The notes under the pieces are model-generated. The model saw only the letters and a program-made list of their open reading frames with translations, searched no databases and was not told where the DNA came from. A DNA stretch of 64,000 bases, taken from contig NC_066269.1 of the NCBI RefSeq assembly GCF_905404315.1, positions 15,506,501 to 15,570,500 on the forward strand. The letters are read 5' to 3'. This DNA comes from Leptidea sinapis. Its lineage: Eukaryota; Arthropoda; Insecta; Lepidoptera; Pieridae. The position numbers and the translations under genes were made by a program. The first letter of the stretch is position 1, and each line of letters starts with the position of its first letter. Shown piece after piece: positions 10,707-22,284 of this stretch.

Positions 10707-12065
10707 TAATTAACATAATGATGTTTTACTTGGAGTTCTCATAGAAAAGAAATAAAGAAGAAAAGTTCGATGATTAGGCGGCTTTTTAGGTATTCGCGGT
10801 TTTTAGGATACCCTTGTCGTATCGATCTGGAAACACTGCGCAAGGAACATCACATATTTAGATGGTGGGGAAGACATCTTAGTTTGTCGCATGTGGTATT
10901 ATAATTGAATTCTTACGCAGCAGAAGATACTAGAACAATGTCTTTACGTCAAACGATCGAGTCAAATGTTTCGAGCCGATATTCTGTAGTACCAGATCAA
11001 GAACAATAGTAGAGCTTGATATTATATGACCGTATTAATATGTTATTAGTTATTGAATTTAAAAAAAGTGTAACTTAAAGTAACTTTTATAACATTTAAC
11101 TTTAATTTGCGTAAAACAGAGTAGGGATGGTTACTTGTGTATAACGTAAATCATTGTAAGTTTCCTGTACAATATTGTAATAAATACGCGTTAAAATTGC
11201 TAAAAAGACAATTTTATTAACATACAATTATTCGTTTTTGTGTCTATTAAGCCATTTGAATAACCAAAAAAAATATTCTAAATTGCTTAAAATAATCTTG
11301 TATATTCACCAGATATTTTTATGCAGAAAATATCAATGGCAAATATTATGTAGTCGCTACCGCGAGAAACGTTTCGAGCAAAGGCTGAAATATAATTGGG
11401 GACTTGCTTCCACATCATTTATAAAATATAAATTTTATGAACACGTAAGCCCTTTCAAATAGCCCACTAATTAGCAACATACAATTCTAATTTGTTAGAA
11501 TTACTTTTTCTACTTCACATCGCAAATGTTTTTGTTGCTATAATGAAATTGTAAATTGTCCAAAGAAAATATTATTTGATGTTATAAATTCGGTCATTTT
11601 ATAGTTATTTTACAACCATGAAACATAAAAATTCATAATTTAATAAAATTTTATATTAATAATAATTTACTTACAACATGAGTGTCAAAGAGAGCACATG
11701 CAATTTCATAATAAATTAAAGATTAAAAAGAATATGAAAAGAGATTGAGTTCCTATCATAGCGATTTATGTCATTACTTATACATACAATAAAAAAACTC
11801 GATTTGAGGAATCAAAAAAATAAAAGCGTGTAAATTCCTAACTATAGAAGGCATATTTAAACATTTTGAAATCAAATTGTAACTTCATCATAAATTCAAT
11901 GAGATTGTTAGTAAATTGTTCGGCGTTGATTCATTCCTTGTTCAGACTATACTATTATCTTCATTAGATAACTTAATAAAAGACATTTAAATTTATTTAA
12001 AATACACAAAATGAATACTAGGGCTTGACATCCACATTCTAATGGAGGGTTAGAACGAAGTCAGC
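10707..12065. other. AT-rich DNA, nothing recognised
   Basis: Contains a 74-codon frame at 11238-11462 with no recognisable motif and AT-driven composition, which I do not accept as a gene. No repeat of the window was identified here. Confidence 0.45.
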
Positions 12066-12323
12066 CAGTGGGAGGCTCCTTTGCACAGGATATCGGCAAG
12101 ATTATGGGTATCACAACCTATTTCGGCCGTCAAACAGAATAGCTAGTGAAATTACTGGGCAAATGAGACTTAACATCTTATGTTGAGACAAAGGATGTTA
12201 AGTTATGAGAGGAGACGAGTACAGTTTTAGTGCCACTCAGAATTTTTGGATTTTTCAAGAATCCTGAGCGGCACTGCATTGTAATAGGCAGGACGTGTCT
12301 TGTCCCTTATTTTCATAAAAAAA
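12066..12323 (+). mobile_element. Short repeat S1, copy 3
   Basis: The best preserved left end of the family: CAGTGGGAGGCTCCTTTGCA at 12066. About 45 bp of the middle is missing after TTTCGGCCGTCAA, and it ends CCCTTATTTTCATAAAAAAA. Confidence 0.85.
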
Positions 12324-12842
12324 GTCTATCAACACTGGCAGATCACCTTAGACATTAATTAGTGAATGAAGACCAAACTAATTGGAACAAGTAAAATGAA
12401 TTTGCTCTGGCATTTTTATAAATATTAATAATAATAATTAATATATTATAAAGCAAGTATCAAAGGAGTACAATAAACTACAAATCAATATTTAACAGAT
12501 TACATCATATTGAATTGGGAGATCGAATCACACTCTAAAACCGATAAGTATCTATTCTCGGCCCCTTCTGCCACAATTTTGTGTGATTTATTTGGAATTC
12601 CTTTTGTAAACTGCTTCTGTAAGCCTTTCTTAACGTAAGAATGCAATATCAGCATCCATAAAAGGTGTTTTATCCGTGATCAAAAAGCTTGTGGATTAAA
12701 TGAACGAATATCCTGAGTTAGGATATTTAAGGCGAATTTCTACGCCATTTTTATCACACATTCAAAGGGATTCTTTATTGTAATACAAAAGTAGTGTTAT
12801 CGTTTAATTTTACTATTATTTAATAGAATACGAGAATATATT
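12324..12842. other. AT-rich DNA, nothing recognised
   Basis: No supported feature. Confidence 0.5.
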
Positions 12843-13320
12843 ATGTTGTTTTTCGAAGTAATCTCCGTTCCTCTCTACACATCGTCGCATTCGATGGAAC
12901 AACTGAGAAAATCACTGGGCCCATTCTTCCTTAGGGGTCTCTTCTATGGCATTTTCGTACGCTTTCACCGCATCTTCAGGGCTCGTAAAGCGAATATCTC
13001 GAATTTAATCTTTAGTTCTTGGGAATAAATAAAAGTCGCAAGGCGCCAGGTCAGGACTCTATGGCGGATGACTCATTATATCGACACCTGCCATAGTCAA
13101 ATATTCAACAGTCCGTTTTGCGGAGTGCGCTGAAGCATTGTCGTAATGAAGAAGGATCCTGCTTCGAGGGCGCTCCTGTCGAACTTTTTCCAAGACAACA
13201 GGCAATCAGCGATTGACATACCAGTCTGCAGTAATTGTCCTTCCATCTTCTAGCACAAGTGTCGGTAAATGACCTTTCCGATCAAAGAATGAGGCAATCA
13301 ACTTTTTTCCTTGACTTCTT
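12843..13320 (-). pseudogene. mariner (DD34D) transposase, C-terminal half
   Basis: Read on the minus strand, this gives the catalytic core and C-terminus of a mariner transposase: HYDNASAHSAKRTVEY, then HPP, a stop, SPDLAPCDFYLFPR, and RFTSPEDAVKAYENAIEE to RRCVERNGDYFE. Counting from the Asp of YDN to the Asp of PCD gives 34 intervening positions, the mariner spacing. In-frame stops fall after HPP, after RTKD, in the WAQ region and upstream at VNR. The N-terminal DNA-binding half is absent. In life the protein would cut and paste its element at TA sites. This copy is dead. A plus-strand reading frame at 12843-13028 is its shadow. Confidence 0.9.
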
Positions 13321-14447
13321 ATTACATTACTTTAGAACTGGTTTTATTTATTATATTTACGGTTGTAATAAAATTTTATGTACTTCTAAAACAAAACTAA
13401 AATAATTATTCTTTCTCAGTAATAATTTTAGAAATTCATTCCAAAAGACTAAGAATAATCCCTTTACCTTGATCGGCCTTGAAGTGCGAGAACGCTTGTG
13501 TATGTTATAAAATGTAACTATGTTATATATTATATGCACAAAATAACTACTTAAATATATTTTACAATAGTTTTTCAAGTAAAGTAATATTTACTTTAAC
13601 ATATATTTATTTCAACATATTCCAAAATATAATAAATAATAAAAAAACAGACAATTAAACTATTCTTAAAACATAAGCAATGACGTGTGTAATAATTATA
13701 AATAATTATTATCATTGTCTTCTGTCATTAATCATTATAGTCATTGTTTATAAGAAATGTTTTTGTTGTCTCGACATGAATTTGATTCAGAATAGAGCGA
13801 ATGAAAAAAGGGACAAAAAAGTCAATTACAACCTTATTAAAACGGAAAATACTCATACCAGACACATGCAATAAATCGCCTCTGCTATAAATAATTCATA
13901 AGTAAAACACATTCAGCGCGGTTATGATACTTGTGTCAACAGAAAGATATTAACAATATCGACGTATTGAATTGAGCAACCGATTCACGTCCGTACATAT
14001 AAGTATCATTTCTTGTGAGATTCAATCTTGTTGCTATATTTGAGTGTGTCATATTCGGACCCTTTTTGCAGGGAACTGCTTTTAGTAAGAATATTATATC
14101 TATATACATATTTAAATACTTTTTTGTTACTAACTTGACTACTACATGGTTTTATGTATGCCACAATATAAAATACAAACTCAAAAATTGTCTGAAGTAA
14201 AACTCAACCTACGCGTCATCAGGCAGGGTTTTATACAATAGACTGAGTGCTTTCTTCCCGTGCTCTAAGAACATATTATTTCCTGGGAAGTTATCTGTAT
14301 AGTAAATTATACAAACAAAATAGGAGTTCTATAGATAAGACTAAGCGCAGTATTGTAAAAATGAAATATTCGAATGGTTAAAAGTTAAACTACGATGATA
14401 CAGTAAATACTTATAAATGTACTAAGCTTAAAATCAATAATTTAATC
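13321..14447. other. AT-rich DNA, nothing recognised
   Basis: Several short AT-rich frames without motifs. No repeat identified. Confidence 0.45.
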
Positions 14448-14686
14448 AATTTGTTATGTTTTTAAAGTGATAACCCTCAATTCTAGGATTAATACACAAA
14501 TAAAATTTAAGAAACAAAATTTTATGAACGATGCGGGACTCGAACCCACGACCTCTGGCGTTCCGTGCCATTGGTCTAACCAACTGAGCTAATCGTTCGA
14601 GTGACATGTCGTTATAAAATCTTGTATACTTTGTTCAACTCTCGCATCGTTCATAAAATTTTGTTTTTAAAATTTTATTTGTCAAT
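14448..14686 (-). mobile_element. tRNA-like inverted-repeat element T, copy B
   Basis: Best-preserved copy. The 74-nt tRNA-like core (14525-14598, minus strand) is flanked by inverted arms. The left arm carries AAAGTGATAACCCTCA, ACACAAATAAAATT and AAAATTTTATGAACGATGCG. The right arm carries CTCGCATCGTTCATAAAATT and AAAATTTTATTTGTC. The arms therefore include the tRNA T-arm and acceptor end, repeated in inverse orientation. The inner spacer between right arm and tRNA (ACATGTCGTTATAAAATC, TACTTTGTTCAACT) recurs in copies C and D. No protein is encoded. Confidence 0.8.
14525..14598 (-). ncRNA. tRNA-Ile-like Pol III module within element T (repeat-borne)
   Basis: Folds as a 74-nt cloverleaf: acceptor GAACGAT/ATCGTTC is perfect, the D-stem GCTC/GACC has one mismatch, the anticodon arm has TGGC/GCCA, and the T-arm is GTGGG-TTCGAGT-CCCGC. 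The A-box TAGCTCAGTTGG and B-box GGTTCGAGTCC match consensus. Overall it resembles eukaryotic tRNA-Ile. The anticodon loop ACGGAAC lacks U33, so it is unlikely to decode. I treat it as the internal promoter of a repeat, not a cellular tRNA gene. Confidence 0.75.
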
Positions 14687-15180
14687 TATTTAAATAATGC
14701 GCGCGAATTCCATTTATTTTATTTTTTATTAATGTAGGGGAAAGAGGCTGGGAAACCTGGACTTGTAAAATTAAAGATACTAACTTTGTACCAATTTATA
14801 CTTTCTAACAGATATTATATAACAACTATGTAACTAATATGGTACCCAATAAATTATCTTACCTTATATTGGACTGATTTGAATCACAAATCACGTGGCG
14901 TATAAAAAAAAGACTTGGATGGTCACACATTACATCCAGAACCACACAATAGTGCAATCATATTGGTAAGTGTGTTGGATTAAGGAACACAATCAGTTAT
15001 ATGGGTCCGACAGCAGATCGGGGATTGATCCAATTTGATTTCCATGTACGTTGACCACAGGCGTGTTGTGTATTTGTCTAACGTAAACCATTAAGCGTCT
15101 GTGAAACCCAATATCGATTATCGATTAGCAGATTGTATTCAGATTCCTTACGTTATTTAACTGGTAAGCTTATAACAAAC
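14687..15180. other. AT-rich DNA, nothing recognised
   Basis: No supported feature. Confidence 0.45.
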
Positions 15181-15460
15181 TAGCTGACCCGAAAGACGTT
15201 GTTCTGTACGTAATAAATAAAATACTGGTTTTTATGAATTTGTGAACAATATTTCATAACATCAACAATTATTTCGTAAAATATACTCCTGTTTTTATAA
15301 TGAAATTGTTTCACAACAGAGCTTTGACAGCTGTGCTTCAATAAATATCTCAAGTTGGACTAAACTGCACTCCATGAAGTTATCCTCATTAAACGTTAAT
15401 TGGCTTATGAGTTCACTGGATACAAACATCACGAAACTGGATTTATATATATTAAGGTAT
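15181..15460 (-). mobile_element. Helitron-like element, minus strand
   Basis: CTAGCTGACCCGAAAGACGT and TGTTCTGTAC at 15181-15210 are the reverse complement of the Helitron-like 3' end. The opposite end is approximate, near GATTTATATATATTAA at 15450. Unlike the plus-strand copies at 6.6 and 10.7 kb, CTAG is intact. No coding capacity. Confidence 0.65.
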
Positions 15461-15689
15461 TGAATAAAAAGTAGGTGCGGAAAGAGTCTATAAAGAAAAA
15501 TACTACAGTAAATGTAGTCTACTTACGGGACTTAGAAGATAAAATAGAATCATGATGTCCTTACGAAAAGTAAATAGAGATATTATCGGCAAGGAAAGTG
15601 CGTAAACCTTGATAAATTGGATGTCCTTCAAAAGGACGGAATTAGATTGTTATAGAAATTTGCTTTCAAATTGAATACCAGGTCACTCA

Positions 15690-16215
15690 GAAAGTTTTTA
15701 TGTATGGAGCCCTGGCTAATACTACGATAATTCGAATTTTAAAAAACCCTTCATATTGTTTTGAGCGCTAAATTGAATTGTCGTGTCTTCGGATTGGATC
15801 TTCGTCGGGAACATTTTCGTGCGATGATTTCTTATGATTTCAAATGTGGCCTTAAACCATCAGTCAGACTTAAAATGGCGTAAAGTAGATGGTTGCTTTA
15901 GAAGAGACGTCATCCATAAATGCCATTACCAAATGGCAAAGGCCATAAAGAATTTAAGTGCGGTAGTCTATTGTTGGGGGATGAAGAATGTAATGGTTGT
16001 TCTTCGAAGGCTTCCAAGGAAAATGTGCTAGTAGTGAAAAAATTAAGTCAAAAAAATAAACTAATTAGCAACGAAAAAGTTCAGTATATTTTGCAGATTG
16101 GATCGGGAAGCGTTCGTAAGATTTTACACTAGCATCTTCGCGTAAGAAGATACTATACTGGCGCTGGGTGACACAAAGCCTCACCGAAACTCAGAAGCTG
16201 GCCCTTGTGGAATGG
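15690..16215 (+). pseudogene. mariner transposase, N-terminal half
   Basis: Plus strand, broken frame: REHFRAMISYDFKCGL, the N-terminal start of the first helix-turn-helix region; then HKEFKCGS...LLGDEECNG; then ENVLVVKKLSQKN and VQYILQIGSGSVRKILH, the second helix-turn-helix. After a stop come HLRVRRYY and the linker region before the catalytic core. The first catalytic Asp and everything after are absent. This is the complementary half to the 12.8 kb fragment, but the two sit in opposite orientation and 2.4 kb apart, so they are probably separate insertions. Confidence 0.85.
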
Positions 16216-16299
16216 TGCCGATAAATTTTGTGTAAAACGCCTCCGTATGAGACTTATCATTATATTCCTTCTCCTTGGGTCGTTTTCTTCATTGTTTAG

Positions 16300-16425
16300 A
16301 GTGACCGCCACAAATTATTTTCTGGACGATCGCTTTCCATTTGTTACGGTCTTCAGCAAATGTGTATAGCTTCGTGGACGTGTTTACTGGCGGTGTCGCA
16401 GATCTGGTCGCTCCAATGCATCAGA
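16300..16425 (-). pseudogene. LINE ORF2 C-terminal fragment (uncertain clade)
   Basis: On the minus strand the frame ends AEDRNKWKAIVQKIICGG followed by HSKQ and a stop. A DR.KW..IV ending is seen at the C-terminus of several LINE polymerases, including the RTE-like piece at 46.8 kb. Only about 40 codons can be read, so the assignment is tentative. Confidence 0.45.
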
Positions 16426-16846
16426 CTCCTGCCTCTTGATCGTTATTATATCATTAAATAACATTCTAAAACAGAAGACTGATTGTCGTTCAGAAATCGA
16501 ATCATTAGCAAGTATTTGTTACCTCGCAACTGTTCGGCATTCATCATGCTTGACATCTGACGTCAGATTGGCGATTTATCCGCACAAAACGACCATAGAC
16601 AATATTCGACTAAAACTCTGATTCAATAATGGTCCTTCGATACTTACAGGATACATTTTTACTACAGTATATTATGGTTATTTGCGCCTCATTTTTGGTA
16701 TTTTTGAAGACTACCGGCCCAATGTGTCAGTAAATACTATGTTCCTATACTAGTTTGTCTTTAGCACGACATGAAGGATGCCATAAGTGTCGAGATAAGT
16801 TGCTATACTTAGTGTTTTTTACTATGCACCTATATGGACTATTATT

Positions 16847-17030
16847 GTTTTTATGGAAGAGGATGACAAACGAGCTTACTATTCGACTGATGTAAAATAA
16901 TCAACGGCTATTTCATTCTCCTGCAACACCAGAGAATTCTCAGGAGTGTTGCCTCTACGAAGTACACGCACTCTTTTGAAGATAACCGTTTAGTACCGTC
17001 CTGACAACACAGCGCATGGAAGCTGAAATC
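16847..17030 (-). mobile_element. LINE 3' end fragment (family L3)
   Basis: Reverse complement matches the L3 tail: ACTCCTGAGAATTCTCTGGT, TGTTGCAGGAGAATG and a TCCTCTTCCATAAAAA end. A piece of the final coding region (TTCAAAAGAGTGCG) is also present. No intact frame. Confidence 0.6.
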
Positions 17031-18152
17031 GGCTAAATAGTAAAGCCGAGAAATGAACTAACTCGCATTTTAAATGTTAGTAAGGATACTGTTGCAGATA
17101 ATATTTCTGAGATATATATACGATGGAGCAAGGCTGGTCACATGGTCAGGATCTTCGTGGTTATCCATGGTAAGAACAAACTAATACATAGCATAACACT
17201 TACGATGACAATCACATGGTACTAGACTCGACATACAGAGAATGAAGGAAGAATTTGCCATGTGACTATTAAAGCTAGCACCTATAATGAAGTAGATCCT
17301 AAGCTCGTTAATCGATGTCCTATTTAAAATGAAAAGAGTACAAAGTAAGTCTTATATCTCTAATAAAAATTTATGGGATGTCCTTAATTTAACAGACTTG
17401 AACTTCTAAAGATTCAATTGCTTCGTTGGCGTTTTACAAGTTAATCAAGAGTCGTCGGGAAACTGATGAAAAATGTATTTTTAAATATTAAAACTTCGAA
17501 ACCATCAACCCTTATTTGAAATTGAACGGTAATTACGTATCAAAATTTATTGGCAATTTGTCTTTATATTTCATTTGCCTTATATTTATGTTAACGCAAT
17601 TCAACTTTAACGTAAAATCTACTATTTCAAGTAATTTTCAAAGTATTCAAAGTTAGTAAATAATATAGATGTTTCCATACAATAATTAATTAAGATAATA
17701 AGATAATTATTGCGATTGTAGCTGATCTTAGGATTTCGGCTAATGAATATTGATTTCATACTCATTTGATCAAATAGCCTACAGTGTTTTAGTTCATTTA
17801 ATCATATCAACAACGTTAGTTTTAACCACAGCATACGTTAAAGAGATTTTTTTAAGCTTTTCTGTGGTCTTAGCAACATAATTCTATGCAATAGACCTTT
17901 GGCTATGATTACTATTTAGAAAAATGACTACATCTGAAATCAGATACTGTTCAAAATAACATTGTGTAGAGAACCAACTGTAGTCAATATTATTTCTATC
18001 ATGATGTTGCAACTTTATAAGTATTGTTTAGTGCTAATATTTTCATAATCATTTTGAATCTATTTTATATTTAACATTGCACCACATTCAATTTATTCAT
18101 TTTGTGGGCTTTACCAGTTTATCTTTTCTTGCTTCTTACAGTTACGACGTTT
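17031..18152. other. AT-rich DNA
   Basis: Around 17128-17165 the sequence CAAGGCTGGTCACATGGTCA is similar to 31197-31240 (CAAGGCTGGTTATGTGGTAA). This is probably another LINE coding scrap. Otherwise nothing is recognised. Confidence 0.4.
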
Positions 18153-18345
18153 CTTTGCACAGAATGGAGGTACCACAGTGGCGCCTTTTTCAGCCGTTAA
18201 GCAGTACTGTGCAAGCATTATTTGTGTTTTGGTTAGAAGGGCATAATGAGACTTAGCATAATATTATGTCTTAATGTGACGCGCGGAATAATTACATCGA
18301 TCAGAATTTTGAGCTACTTCACTACAATTATGAGCAGTATAATCA
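18153..18345 (+). mobile_element. Short repeat S1, old copy
   Basis: Diverged copy recognisable by GGTACCACAGTGGCGCC, GCCGTTAAGCAGTACTG and AATGAGACTTAGCATAATAT. The 3' tail is lost. Confidence 0.6.
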
Positions 18346-19540
18346 CTATTTTCACTTCTTAAGAAAAAAATGTAAATGATATTAATTAAGGCAAAATCAA
18401 TATTATTATGTAGTTTAATATAGACATAGGAAGGAAAAAAGAGAAAGAGAGTTCTAATTTGATTTGTGTGGCATTGTTTGGCAAACCGCGTGGAGTTGTT
18501 TACAATGTGTCCTCCCCCCTACGAAAACAAGTGTGTGATATCTAGTTTATACTATAACTGATTGTGTTCACGTTATGACTTTGATTTACACGATACAGAT
18601 ATGTTTAATTATTATTTGGTGCCTGAAAAAATATAACTTCAGAAATCTATTATTATTGATTTATTTAAAATTGAAAGGATAATGAAGGAAAAAATCAATA
18701 AATGATATCAAAGAAGTAATTATTATTGTATGCTGTATAGTTTTATACTTAGATAATTTATACGTCTAGATAGATTATGACAGCTGTGAAAACGTCGAAA
18801 AAAATTTACTTTAGGACTAACCTCTATTTTAAGCAATTCACGCACACTAAAACTCAAACTGTCATACAAATCGCGAGTGTAAGACGTAGCTTGGCACACC
18901 CAGTAAAGTATTATTCCTGTCCTGTTATTATCGGCTGTCTAACAGCAAGACACTCTATCTAAAATTATCTAAGGTTTTATATTAATTCAAAAGACATTTA
19001 AATTTATAACAAAAGTCAAAATGATTAGGTATCTTGTTACAATTACTTGTATCTAGATTTAAATTTTGGTCGTCGTACAAAAACAGGTATTTAGACAAAA
19101 AACATTCTTCGGCTATACAATTGTAAGACCGTTAATACGAGTACTATATGGCTATATGATCTGGTGCATAAAATCACATGAATCATCCAAGAAAAGTATG
19201 TCTTTTTACTCTGCTCTTTTTCTTTTTTACTCTGATAGAAAAAGTCTATCGATGCATTAAAGAATCTGATTTTGTAATTTATAGGAACTTTAATTATAAT
19301 CCAATTGCAGAACTAATAAAAGCAACTATTTTCATAATAAAGTATTAATCAACAGTAGAAATAAATACAATAATTTTTCAAGTTTTTTCTATTAAAAATT
19401 TTACAACAAAAAAAAATATCAACCGTCTTCAAAAACACTTTTCCAAAACTATACATATATTATGCACTACATACCATAAAAATAATTGCGTATTTTTAAC
19501 CAATCTAATTAATTATTGTAATTCTAGTCTCAATAACTTA
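18346..19540. other. AT-rich DNA, nothing recognised
   Basis: Short frames without motifs only. Confidence 0.45.
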
Positions 19541-19646
19541 ACGCTCCTGTGATTCCTCTGGTGTTGCAAGAGATTGTGGGCGGCGGTGATCACTTAACAA
19601 CAGGTGACCCGTACGCTCGTCTGCCCTCCTATTCCATAAAAAAAAA
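19541..19646 (+). mobile_element. LINE 3' UTR fragment (family L3)
   Basis: GATTCCTCTGGTGTTGCAAG, GTGATCACTTAACAACAGGT and TCCTATTCCATAAAAAAAAA match 7.19-7.29 kb. Only the 3' UTR and A-tail are present. Confidence 0.75.
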
Positions 19647-19814
19647 GTTACAGACAGAAATTCCGCCACAGCTCGCACCCTTACTGTAAGTCGTTAAGGA
19701 GTCCTATTGATCCTCATATTCAACTACGACAATTAATTGACCATAACTATGTTATGGTAGATGACTTAAATATCCGAATAGCATAAAAAAGATTGGGCCG
19801 AGTATCGTTATTTT

Positions 19815-20197
19815 GCTCCTAAGAATTGAAGAGTTCCATTACTTTGTCATTGATCCCGTTATCAGAACCTAACCAAACTCTCACCGAACTATCTTTGAAG
19901 TATATCATTTTCAATAAAAAAAGAATCATCGAAATCGGTTGGCGCGATATTGAGTTATTCGTAAATTTATCATCCACTTTGCTGTACGTATGTATAGCAA
20001 ACTTAACTTTTATGTTTTTCTCATGGATGCCATTGTCAGATCTGGAAGTATTGTATATTGTGATTGTCAGAAGCTCCAGCTTTCAAATAAAAAAAGATTT
20101 ATCAAAATCGGTTCACCCAGTCGAAAATTTTGAGGTAACAAACATAAAAAAAAACGAAACGACGAATTGAGAACCTCTTCCGTTTTTAAAGTCGGTT
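19815..20197. mobile_element. Terminal-inverted-repeat-family relic (GTCGGTT type)
   Basis: Ends GAATTGAGAACCTCTTCC...AAAGTCGGTT at 20165-20197. This is the reverse complement of the left end of the 21812-22112 element (AACCGACTTC...GGAGGTTCTCAATTC). The preceding 350 bp contains two A-rich blocks followed by ATCGAAATCGGTTGG and ATCAAAATCGGTTCACCC, an internal duplication of about 190 bp. A reading frame of 114 codons crosses it but shows no protein family features. The left boundary is unknown. Confidence 0.55.
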
Positions 20198-20332
20198 AAA
20201 AACAACAATATTCACCAGAAATAGGCCAGGAAACAATGACCAAAGACTAGAGAGAAACACTTTAGGGTGAGTTCAAGAGTGGCTAACTTTGTAGCCTTTT
20301 GCTTTCGAAGGTAATCGTTGTTTAGAATCTGG

Positions 20333-21314
20333 GCACCTATTACGAAAATCGAAATACGTAGTTTCGGTCCGAAACGAAAGAACGACGAACTTCGATTTAA
20401 ATCCTATTACCAAAGTACTTCGGATCCGTATAGTGCGGACGTAATTCGTTTCGGAACTATAGACATAAAAAAAGTGTACAAAGATGATATGAATGTACAT
20501 ACTTATATTACCGGTAAATCGTGCCAAAAACGATAACAAATTAGAAATTTACAAATAAGTTTTTCGTTATGTTAACATGTATTTAAATAATGGAATTGCT
20601 TTATATTCCGTTTAAGTTATCTATTTAAAAAATAATCCTATTTTACTGCAAGAATTTATGCTAAATTAAATTAAGAAATAACTAATAATAGTTAAATTTA
20701 ATTTGACGTATCATGTCATCTACTGCATTATATTTTTATTTAGTCTGTGGTAGTTTAACATACTTTCGCGGTTTTTTAGTTTAAATTTTTTCAGAAGTAA
20801 AGTGAAAGTTATATGCAAGTAAGTATTATTTAGAATAGAATAGAATAGAAACATTTATAGTGGCTTTATTAGTATAATCTCTTCACAAAGTTTTTCAAAT
20901 AAAGTATGATTATGGCGATAATTCATAACAATTTAGGGAATCAACCATCGGGAATTTGTTTATTTAATAAATATTGCCGGAGTCGACGTCGCTCTCTTGC
21001 TCTTTCAAGGTTTTCTTCGTACAAGAAGACCTCTTCGTACATTAAAAAACGTGCCATTTTATAATAAAATAAATATGTTTTATCTAAAACGAAACATATA
21101 AGTCTGTCGTTAAAAGTGACGTTGTTGTTACGACCATAACAATGTCAAACAACGAAAACGTATGTGTCGAGTGAATTTAGGAATAAGCTAAACGAAAGAC
21201 AAAATGTCTAATCTCGAACTTCGTTTCGATCTTCGGATTCGAAACACTTTCGTAATAGAAAAATGTACGATCCGTCAACCGAAACTTCGTATTTCGATTT
21301 TCGTAATAGGGCTC
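20333..21314. repeat. Inverted repeat pair about 0.95 kb apart
   Basis: Left arm 20333-20369 (ACCTATTACGAAAATCGAAA then TACG and AGTTTCGGT) and right arm 21278-21314 are reverse complements with few mismatches. Weaker similarity extends inward into runs rich in TTCG and CGAA. The interior is AT-rich and has no coding signal. It may be two opposed copies of one small repeat or the ends of a fold-back element. Confidence 0.65.
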
Positions 21315-21811
21315 CTGTGCCAGTGTCTTTATGTTAAATGTTTTCAGTATACATCTCACGTAATAAATAAAAAAGATTTCAATGCATTTTGTATAGTAAA
21401 TAATAAATTAAATAAAAAAAATGCTGGTTTGTACCTGAAAACCAGGATATAGATTAATAAGAGAATTTCAAACGATTACAATTATTGGGTTTTTAATTTT
21501 TTTCATGCTTTTGAAGGTGTTTTAGCTATCAGTGCGGCAGAAGCTATAAATACTAATTGATTCAATAATGTGAACTTTTTGCAAATACAAAGTCTTACGT
21601 ATAATGGCTAATTATAAAGACCTACGTAAACAAACGTTTATGATAACTCGGTGGGATAACTCATTGTTTTCACATATAAATATATTTATTATTTGATACC
21701 AAAAAAAACTTACAAATTCAGAATTCTATTAAATATTTATGTATTTAATCTTTTTCATCTCAGCCTATTGTTACAAAACACTCGACGGTTGCTCTTGAAA
21801 TGCTTATTTCT

Positions 21812-22112
21812 AACCGACTTCAAAAAAGGAGGAGGTTCTCAATTCCTCGGTATGTTTTTATTAGTCGGTGCCAGCCAAGGTAGGTTTGTAACTATATAGT
21901 TGTAGGTGAGATGTGCTTGAGTCGCACGCGCGACGTGTGGAGGTGAGAGGCGAGATCGAGGCCGAGGCGGGAGGACACCGATTCGAAAAATAACAATAAT
22001 CATTACTAGAATTAGATTAATTAATTAGATTGTATAAAAATACGCGATTATTTTCATACTTTTTAGTGCACATTTTATCTATTGCTTTGGAATAGTGTTT
22101 TTGAAGTCGGTT
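21812..22112. mobile_element. 301-bp MITE-like element with terminal inverted repeats
   Basis: The left end AACCGACTTCAAAAA (21812-21826) is the exact reverse complement of the right end TTTTTGAAGTCGGTT (22098-22112). The interior has a GC-rich segment (21920-21975) and no coding capacity. I see no clean target duplication. Related ends at 20.17-20.20 kb show that it belongs to a repeat family. The superfamily cannot be assigned from the ends alone. Confidence 0.7.
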
Positions 22113-22284
22113 GTTGTTTTGGTAATTTTTTTATATACAATTTCAGTAAAATATCTACTAAGCAGTATAATAGCCCATTAATAATGAATACATAAGTTAA
22201 CTAAAAACGATGTTCCTTCTAAGCATTATTTTTTCGTTAGGAACGAAACATGACGAGTTTCTCGTAGCAGTGTAGCGACACGGT

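Noticed and set aside
14525..14598. A second functional tRNA gene
   Set aside because: The cloverleaf is good, but it lacks U33 in the anticodon loop and recurs in at least three other places inside a repeat with inverted arms, so it is repeat-borne.
19826..20170. 114-codon frame as a host gene
   Set aside because: It lies within an internally duplicated repeat ending in the GTCGGTT terminus. No signal, domain or codon pattern supports a protein.
20273..20539. Overlapping frames of 72 and 88 codons on opposite strands
   Set aside because: They result from symmetrical TTCG/CGAA-rich inverted repeat sequence.
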